Shown here: one piece after another, positions 57,741 to 64,000 of the stretch | How the letters are laid out: each line of letters starts with the position of its first letter | Numbering within the stretch: the first letter of the stretch is position 1 | Notes under the pieces: generated by a model | What the model saw: only the letters and a program-made list of their open reading frames with translations | The model's database searches: none | Told to the model about the DNA's origin: nothing | NCBI GenBank assembly: GCA_948146395.1 | Contig: OX411548.1 | Span: 62,577,020-62,641,019 of the forward strand | Reading direction: 5' to 3' | Origin: Fragum whitleyi | Lineage: Eukaryota; Mollusca; Bivalvia; Cardiida; Cardiidae | DNA length: 64,000 bases | Translations under genes and position numbers: made by a program

Positions 57741-57754
57741 ATATCCATATGATA

Positions 57755-57828
57755 AAATGCCGCGGTATATAGGAAATAGACACTCGCCACAGCTCGTGTC
57801 TATTTCCCATATACCACGGCACTCGTTT
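57755..57828. repeat. Near-perfect 70-bp palindrome
   Basis: TGCCGCGGTATATAGGAAAT AGACAC faces GTGTCTATTTCCCATATACC ACGGCA around CGCCACAGCT. Single copy in the window; could be a small MITE. Confidence 0.6.
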
Positions 57829-57951
57829 TCTATCCTATACTCGTCTGTTTGACAGCCAACTCAGTCTGACGAGGATCTACACTTTACACAATAATTGGAT
57901 GGTCCCTTCTCGGGTCACATATATAATTAATGTATATACACTGACAATCCC

Positions 57952-58400
57952 CATTCGGAACATCACTCGGCCAATCTCACGATCAACCTCGGATGTACAT
58001 AGACGGACTATTTTTAAAAAAAATACGGGAAAACCTTGGAAAAACTCGATGACGTCAGTTAAAATGGCGTTAGCCCTCGAAACTTTGAGTGAATACATTC
58101 GACGTCGCCAACGCTACTCGTCTAAATCACTGATGTGAAACCATCTAATCCTAATAAAAATATCTTTATATTCTTAAATTAAGGCTGAAAAAATCTTAAT
58201 TTTTGAGAATGATTCGTCATTCTCAAAAATGAAGATTTTTCAGCCGTTATTTACTGTAAAAGATATGAATCTACAGTGCTAGTTTTTTCTTACACTGTTT
58301 CCGCCTAACAAAATGCACGATTTTGTTACATACCCATCCGCCTTACATACGTCCGAGGTCTGTTGCAGTTTACGGAAATGGCCGAGTGATGTTCCGAATG
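57952..58400 (+). mobile_element. MULE-like MITE A, copy 2
   Basis: 449 bp, CATTCGGAACATCACTCGGC to GCCGAGTGATGTTCCGAATG, flanked by a perfect 10-bp TGACAATCCC (57942-57951 and 58401-58410). Reference copy for the family. Confidence 0.9.
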
Positions 58401-58457
58401 TGACAATCCCATCACCAAGCTGTTTCCCCAGATTTTAAATTGAAGTTTGAGAGATAG

Positions 58458-59090
58458 ATTCAAGATTCAAGATTCAAGATTCAAGATAGTTTATTGACTT
58501 AAACTTTACAGTTTCTCGTCAAATGAAATACAACACAAAAAGATATCAAAGAACATAAACATAAAAGAACATAGCATTCATTCATTTCACATGTAAACGA
58601 ATTATCAACATTATAGATCTATTTCCAACTTGGAAGAGAAGCTAAAGCAAAATTTTTACATCATCAAGGTTACAATAGTTATTAAGTATAAGTAAGACCA
58701 GACCTTCGTGAAAAACTTTCTTTTAAGTATTTAGACAATTTCAAAAGATCGGTTTTATTTTCAGTATTCATTAAGGCTACGAATTTCATCATATTAGGAC
58801 GAGTATAGTAGAATTTTTTCAGATAAGTTTTCCTTATATCAGCAAATAGTGGACATACAAGCAAAAAATGGAATTCATCTTCTATTTCATTTAGATTACA
58901 TGCCAAACATACGCGTTGATTTCTATCAATTCTATTTAAACCATGCCTGCCTGTTTCAATCCTAAGAGAGTGAGACGACAATCTAAATTTCGAAATATGC
59001 AACCTCCATTTTTTTGGTAATTTATCTAAGTATGATGGCAAGTCAAATGACTCTTTCAGATAGACAGATGTTGTCAAACACGTCAAAGAT
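58458..59090 (-). pseudogene. 5'-truncated LINE (non-LTR retrotransposon) 3' end
   Basis: The minus-strand frame 59086-58682 encodes about 134 residues typical of the C-terminus of CR1/L2-like LINE reverse transcriptases: KWRLHISKFRLSSHSLRIE, then a zinc-knuckle pattern CLACN...DEFHFLLVCPLF. It is followed by a 3' UTR and a terminal short tandem repeat of ATTCAAG (58458-58488 on the plus strand), the usual LINE 3' tail of this group. The RT catalytic core and endonuclease are absent, so the copy is dead on arrival. The frame is intact, suggesting a fairly young insertion. Confidence 0.75.
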
Positions 59091-59099
59091 AATTATCCT

Positions 59100-60090
59100 C
59101 GGTTGGAAAAATTCAAATATCATTAAGGTTTAACACCCCATAGTTTTTGATGTTTGAGTTACTGAATCAAACTTTATACCAATTGAAACTATACGATATT
59201 TCTGATTAACATCCAATATTTATGTCCCCATTACACCGCAAACATAGGTACCTCGCGCGTTAAATAACGCCCGATTCCTTCAGTCATAAATCGCCAAAAC
59301 TGCGTGTCTAAGCCTTATTTCTGCAGTAATATCATTAGAATTTTCATTACTGGAATTCCTTTGACACACAAAATATGGTATTTATCGTGTAACATTTTTC
59401 GCAAATATCTGTCGGCTAAAGACGAAAATTCTAAAATTTCAAAATTTATTAGAAAAAACTATTTTTTGGAACAAATTACGGAAAATGGCATGAATGATTT
59501 GTATAACTGAGTTTGTTAGCAAAATTATATGAATGCCTACCGATCCGTTTTTGTTTAGCTAGATGGTTGTCCAAAAGATACGTCATTACGTCGACGTTGA
59601 TTTGGAACTCATGCCAAAAATGCATATTACGGGGAAAACAAAAATTTTTTTTCGTTATTCAATTTCTCATTATGGTTATACTTGCTGGCTGTCACTTTAA
59701 TGTACTGAGTGTAAAATGATATTTAAACAAAACTGGGACGGTAAAGTTTCTGTATTTTAGCGTGGCTAAAACATACATGTATATAAAAATTCGATCTTTT
59801 TACCTGGCCTTTTAACCATAATTTTGCTCATAAAGGGTTTTTATTTTTCTTTCTGAAAAATTTTGACCATTTTAAATTTGCTTTTCAAGCAGATCATTTT
59901 TGCTAAAAATCATTTAAGGAAATTAACTACAAACCATCTGATTGCGCATGTCAAGAACTTTCCAGTAATGTAAGTTTCAATAGTTTTACTTCAAAAATAT
60001 ACCTTAAACACGCATTTTTATGTGCTTTTGGCCGAATAATTTTGAAGTAAAAAAAACGCGCGAAGTTCCCATGTGACGTCATGGTAACAC
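59100..60090. other. AT-rich spacer, nothing recognised
   Basis: Two adjacent frames (59304-59510 and 59513-59719) look like chance reading. No motif or splice signals link them. Confidence 0.35.
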
Positions 60091-60502
60091 CATTCGGAAC
60101 ACCACTCGGCCAATCTCACGATCAACATCAGAGGTGCGTTTTTTAGATTAAGATTTTTAAGATATCTTAAGATTTTACATGGAATTTTCTCGCGCGATTC
60201 AGTTGGCATTCTACGACGCAGCCCGAGATATCCCGACTAAAAATCTTAAGATATCTTAAAATTCTTAATCCTAAGAAACGCTACTCGGATGTACATAGAC
60301 GGACTATTTTTAAAAAATACGGGAAAACTTTGGGAAAACTCGATGACGTCAGTTAAAATGCCGTTAGCGCTCGAAACTGTGTTTGAGTCACTGACGTGAA
60401 ACCATCGAATCCTGATATAAATATCATTAAATTCTTATATAACGGCTGAAAAATCTTAATTTTTGAGAATGATTCGTACCTTAATAAGAGTCGGTGCGAA
60501 TG
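60091..60502 (+). mobile_element. MULE-like MITE A, copy 3, truncated, with nested palindrome
   Basis: CATTCGGAACACCACTCGGC at left. The copy runs to the first half of the central hairpin (TTTTTGAGAATGATTCGT), then ends at an imperfect GTCGGTGCGAATG-like terminus. No matching direct duplication. It is interrupted at 60134-60285. Confidence 0.7.
60134..60285. mobile_element. Palindromic element nested in MITE A
   Basis: GTGCGTTTTTTAGATTAAGA, TTTTAAGATATCTTAAG at left is inverted at right (CTTAAGATATCTTAAAATTC, TTAATCCTAAGAAACGC). 152 bp; AAGATATCTT is self-complementary within each arm. Confidence 0.7.
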
Positions 60503-60794
60503 GTGTTAAGGAAAAGAACAAATTAGTAAGATATTTCTAGGTAATCCCTATTGCAAAATCGACATTGGTTGGCGGGGTCATTTTGCCGGTGTGAGAAGTG
60601 AACTATGGCAATGTCAGTTTCTTCATTGTTTTTTTTTAAATTTGATACTTTTGAAAGATAATGACTTATTAGATCACAATATTGAATGAACACGAATTAG
60701 GAATAGCTACATGCACAAGTTTCACACATCATTTTCCCTCCTAAGCCGAGAAAATTTTAAAATTTAATCCATTCAGAGGACGTAAACTTGATAA

Positions 60795-61062
60795 GCCGTC
60801 GTCAAAGCGCAATTGGTAGCGCGTCGGACTATAATTCAAAAGGTCCCGGGTTCGGTGTCCGACGGCGGCACTTTTCCTTTCCGACTATTTGTCTTCAACC
60901 AATGAGTTAGACCTAATTGGAATAGTAGCTAGAGGCTTGAGGAAAGGATGTGATGGTTGTACTGGTGCGCCAAAAACCTCGAATACATTGTTTGATGCTG
61001 CATCTGCCGCGATAAAACTGAAAAATCATTGGATGCGGTTTAACGCCACCAACCAAACAAAC
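60795..61062 (+). mobile_element. tRNA-derived SINE, type 1 (degraded)
   Basis: Same layout as the 24121 copy: GCCGTCGTCAAAGCGCAATT head, a body including a sequence near GAGGAAAGGATGTGATGG, and a CCGCGATAAAACTGA segment before the tail. The B box is mutated (GGGTTCGGTGTCC) and the A box reads AAGCGCAATTGG, so internal polymerase III activity is probably lost. Confidence 0.7.
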
Positions 61063-61216
61063 GATCAGCATGTCATTGAAATGAATAAACTTATTCCACG
61101 ATCTTCTTGCCAGTGCGGATTTTAAAGCGTTTTATTGGTACATGAATTGATTTGAACGATTTTTTTGCGATTTTTGAGCGTCTTTGAGTGATTTTTGTGA
61201 GTGTTTAGCATTGTGC
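61060..61216. mobile_element. CAGTTAAC-family MITE fragment
   Basis: ACGATCAGCATGTCATTGAA, GCCAGTGCGGATTTTAAAGC and TTTTTGAGCGTCTTTGAGTG blocks. It directly follows the SINE. Confidence 0.45.
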
Positions 61217-61545
61217 TGGACTGTTGGTCCTTACCTTGATCTTTGACCTACTGTCTTGAGTATTGATTTTATTAGGTCTAGAGCTGTATTTAGTCAAAAG
61301 TAAAGGTTGGTAGGCGATTTTCTTTGATTCTGACATCATATTTGACCTTTGACACTAACCTTCGACATACTTTCTAAAATATCTATTGTTAGGTCTAGGA
61401 TTGTTCAAACTCACAAAATCAGGTTAGTAGAATATTGTCTTTGATTGTGTTATTTAGTTGAGCCATGGCAATTACATTAATCTTTGACCTACATTCTTAA
61501 AAAGACACTTTACCTAAAACTAACAGATTAGTCTACATGTTCCCT
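61208..61545 (+). repeat. Degenerate ~120-bp tandem repeat
   Basis: Repeated CTTTGACCTACTGTCTTGAG, TTAGGTCTAGAGCTGT-like and GGTTAGTAGA-like blocks in about three units. Confidence 0.5.
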
Positions 61546-61639
61546 TAGTCGAAATTCCAGCGGAGCGATACTTGGCCCTTCTCTGCCCCATGTCGTCTTG
61601 TTCAAGGAAGCAATCACCTAAATCACGAAGCATTCCCTA

Positions 61640-61722
61640 CATAAAAAAATTAACATCGCGAAATTGACATTCATCTCGATCGAAACCATTCTCAACCGCT
61701 CTCCCAGCGCCCGATATTCTTC
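61640..61722. mobile_element. CAGTTAAC-family MITE, left end
   Basis: TTAACATCGCGAAATTGACA and CTCTCCCAGCGCCCGATAT. Cut short by the Penelope fragment that follows. Confidence 0.5.
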
Positions 61723-61779
61723 CTTTGAAACATTTGTACAACTGTACAGATTCTTCGTTCAAAATCTGTACAATTGTAT

Positions 61780-62470
61780 CAAATGAAGATACAACACGTC
61801 TAAGACTACACGAACTCGAAGTTAATCTCCTGTCAAGGAAGTATCCCATAACATTTATTAAAGATGTAGTTTAAAAAAGCATTATCAATACTAATGCATA
61901 CGCTTTTACAACCGAACATTAAATCTGAAGAAAGTATCATCCCATATGTCTCGACACAAACCCAAATGAACTGTGAAATGTTCCCAAATTTTGAAAATAA
62001 CTTTTATATTCTCAATTCTAACGAAACGATTAAAATCATAATGTCTATGCACAATATGATTAAAAGTAAACGACAACTTCCAAACCTTAAAAGAATACTT
62101 ACAAAATCAAGGTTTATTGATAAAAGACACTCCAACTTTGAAGTAAGGCGCTTTGGAAGACCTAATTGTAGCCTATGCCAACACATTGTTGAAAGTGATT
62201 CCTATAATTTCGATGGTAAGACATTCAAAATAATCTCAAAAAATGAAATGCGACGTAAAAAACGTAATTTAGCTAATAACATGCAATGGTTGTGGGGCTT
62301 TTTATACTGGGCAAACTGGAGACAAACTAAGAACTAGGCGAACTATACATGCACAACAAATTAGAGACCCTACAACCGGACAAATGCATTTAAGCAAGCA
62401 TATAAGTAACAATGAGAAAAACTTAATTATCTTAACTTCTCCTAGAATAGAAAAGTTAATAAGCTCGCTA
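61780..62470 (+). pseudogene. Penelope-like retroelement fragment: RT end plus GIY-YIG nuclease
   Basis: The upstream part reads HELEVNLLSRKYPITFIKDV, the usual end of the Penelope RT. After a stop and frame slip, the frame 61894-62337 encodes LPNLKRILTKSRFIDKRH and the Cys pair RPNCSLCQHI of the linker before the nuclease. A second slip near 62270 moves into the frame reading CNGCGAFYTGQTGDKLRTR and RRTIHAQQIRDP, the GIY-YIG endonuclease block (YTG here in place of YIG). Penelope elements carry such a nuclease after the RT. At least two frame breaks make it a pseudogene; the catalytic RT core is missing. Confidence 0.75.
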
Positions 62471-62558
62471 AAGCTCGCTTACTAACATTTCTTTTCTAGA
62501 CGCGGTGAAGATCAGCCTGCCTCAAAAAGCTTAAATGTCATGATAGATCCTATATATA

Positions 62559-63025
62559 CATTCGGAACATCAATCAGCCATTTCCATAAACTGCAACAGA
62601 CCTCGGATGTATATAAGGCGGATTGGTATGTAACAAAATCGTGCATTTTGTTAGGCGATAAAACTGTGTAAGAAAAACAAGCTCGGAATTAACCGGCGCT
62701 ATCTTTGAAATTATATTTTTTACAGTATATAACGACTGAAAAATCTTAATTTTTGAGAATGAAGAATCATTCTCAAAAATTAAGAATTTTCAGCCGTTAT
62801 TTAAGAATCTAAGGATAATATATATAAGGATGCGATTGTTTCACGTCAGAGACTTAAACGAGTAGCGTTGACGACGTCGAATGTTTTCACTGAAAGTTTC
62901 GAGGGCTTACGCCATTTCATCTGACGTCATCGACTTTTTCCAAGCGTTTCCCATATTTTTTGAAAAAAGTCCGTCTATGTACATCCGAAGTTGATCGTGA
63001 GATTGGCGCAGTGGTGTTCCGAATG
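62559..63025 (-). mobile_element. MULE-like MITE A, copy 4
   Basis: CATTCGGAACATCAATCAGC to GCGCAGTGGTGTTCCGAATG in reverse orientation; flanked by CCTATATATA (62549-62558) and CCTATATGTA (63026-63035), 10 bp with one mismatch. Central hairpin AATTTTTGAGAATGAAGAAT and complement. Confidence 0.85.
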
Positions 63026-63259
63026 CCTATATGTAATTTACCTGCAGACAAAAAAGTTGCCATTAAAGCTAAGCAACTTTTCAAGAAAACACAACTCAAC
63101 TTGGTACTTGTCACGTATAGGATATATCACAAACAGTGTCCTAAAGAACAATGATTGGCAATTTCTAATGGTTTGTATTTTTTTGTTTTGAATATTTTCC
63201 GAGTAATTAAACGTTCATTTTCCTTGATATACTGAACAACATAAATGTCGCATCACTTT

Positions 63260-63469
63260 TCAATGACAAATAATTTTACCCTTAAATCGATAATAAAGTT
63301 GGTCGAGTATTACAGCAAATAAAGGTGTAAAATGAAAAACAGTGTAGACATTAATCAGATCAAGCAAAGTCTTCGAGTTCGGCGGTAGCGAAAATCTGAA
63401 TTTCGGAACGCCATCGCGCATAGTCATTTTGAACCGCTTCATTAAATCAAGGAAACTTGCAACTGCCAT
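63260..63469 (-). CDS. Candidate coding exon, unrecognised
   Basis: An ATG at 63469 opens 69 codons. The first ~39 residues (MAVASFLDLMKRFKM... to ...SLPPNSKTLLDLI) come from sequence with balanced codon use, unlike the AT-rich repeats around it, while the later part becomes AT-rich and intron-like. A possible donor AGG|GTAAAA lies near 63288. No family recognised. It may be a first coding exon cut by the window context, or chance. Confidence 0.25.
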   Translation of the reverse strand: MAVASFLDLMKRFKMTMRDGVPKFRFSLPPNSKTLLDLINVYTVFHFTPLFAVILDQLYYRFKGKIICH

Positions 63470-63789
63470 GACGGACTATAACTGGCCTATTGTGAGGTTA
63501 AAGCGTCAATTTTAACAGCACTCGGTGCCATACTTTGAATGCTGACACGATGAGGAGGCTGCATTGTAAGGCGATATTACCAGAAATTCTTACTCTCTAT
63601 GTCACAGTTTTTCAGGTTTTAGTGGACTATTGATGATAGTGAAACGCAAAAATTATGAATCTGAGCCTAGTATCTAATCCTTCAGTAGTTAAAGCCATAT
63701 GTAACACCCCATGAGCAAATCAATGTTATGCAATGTTATTCAGCTCATGCAACTATTGGCACTCCTCGCGATCATCTTTTTTAAATGAA

Positions 63790-63931
63790 ACCAATGTCTA
63801 ATCTTTCACCGACTGGACTTATGTCAAGATCTAGCACGTCAAATACGAGCTTGCAATGACAGTCAAAAAAGAGCACGAAAACTCGAGATTTTAAGTCAGA
63901 TTGAGGCAGCACGCACAGCTAATGGATAGCC
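63790..63931 (+). CDS. Candidate terminal coding segment, unrecognised
   Basis: An open frame after a TGA near 63790 reads NQCLIFHRLDLCQDLARQIR, continues with a charged, probably helical KRARKLEILSQIEAARTANG, and stops at TAG 63929-63931. The composition looks coding rather than AT-rich spacer. No convincing splice acceptor was found, and no family recognised. Confidence 0.2.
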
Positions 63932-64000
63932 AAATCGGGGGTAAATCTTTATAAAATTCAGAAATCCACGTTTCAGATATTCTTTGGGTGCAATTTTGCA

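Noticed and set aside
57877..58138. Overlapping frames of 73-79 residues on both strands
   Set aside because: They lie in MULE-like MITE A and recur in other copies (36012, 62917).
1..64000. CRISPR array, bacterial operon, biosynthetic or toxin cluster, viral insertion
   Set aside because: No direct-repeat/spacer arrays, no ribosome-binding-site-led gene series and no viral proteins. Repeat periods are satellites or MITEs in eukaryotic DNA.

Overview
This is an AT-rich stretch of animal nuclear DNA, most likely from a marine bivalve mollusc. The evidence is tRNA-headed SINEs with intact A and B boxes, CR1/L2-like LINE and Penelope-like fragments, very many palindromic MITEs, long simple repeats, and one intron-rich gene whose tiny exons have GT-AG borders. 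The bivalve assignment is inference from the style of the repeats. There are no bacterial operons, CRISPR arrays, rRNA genes or free-standing tRNA genes. Almost all of the short open frames in the window lie inside repeats.

The one gene I can support is on the minus strand, from about 52.1 kb down to 33.85 kb. It has a TATA box (52134-52140), a first coding exon encoding a signal peptide (51999-52055), two or three small cysteine-rich exons (42727-42780, 38532-38597, probably 38354-38406), a terminal exon with a PAN/apple-like domain (33983-34269) and an AATAAA signal (33847-33852). All junctions I can test from exon 2 onward are phase 1 and join in frame. Exon 1 ends in phase 0 while exon 2 needs phase 1, so at least one exon between 42.8 and 52.0 kb is unseen. 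The product is predicted to be a small secreted Cys-rich protein. Its introns are filled with transposons, and a 0.4-kb element ends about 70 bp upstream of the TATA box.

Region by region. 0-3 kb: a MITE split by two SINEs at one target site, then an R-family element and a ~95-bp degenerate tandem repeat. 3-11 kb: six ~125-bp hairpin MITEs. 4.7-61.7 kb: about twenty copies of a TA-flanked MITE with CAGTTAAC termini. 14-21 kb: hAT-type MITEs, ATTT and ATT microsatellites, a 139-bp triplication and a MITE with an embedded 29-bp minisatellite. 22.9-25.6 kb: three SINEs and a TTAA hairpin MITE. 27-29.4 kb: a CTT tract, a 201-bp tandem array and an AGGTCA-rich minisatellite. 29.4-37.4 kb: nested MULE-like MITEs and a 1.66-kb TIR element. 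42-50 kb: palindromic MITE, LINE RT fragment, an element ended by inverted GGACAAAAGCCCC arrays, more MITEs. 52-58 kb: promoter-proximal element, 290-bp tandem duplication, TIR-in-TIR insertion, long-inverted-repeat element. 58-63 kb: LINE 3' end, MULE-like MITEs, a SINE and a frameshifted Penelope GIY-YIG fragment. 63.2-64 kb: two weak candidate coding segments.

I see no new defence or biosynthetic system. The noteworthy biology is in the transposon families, whose target-site duplications and nesting can be read directly, and in the small-exon PAN gene.
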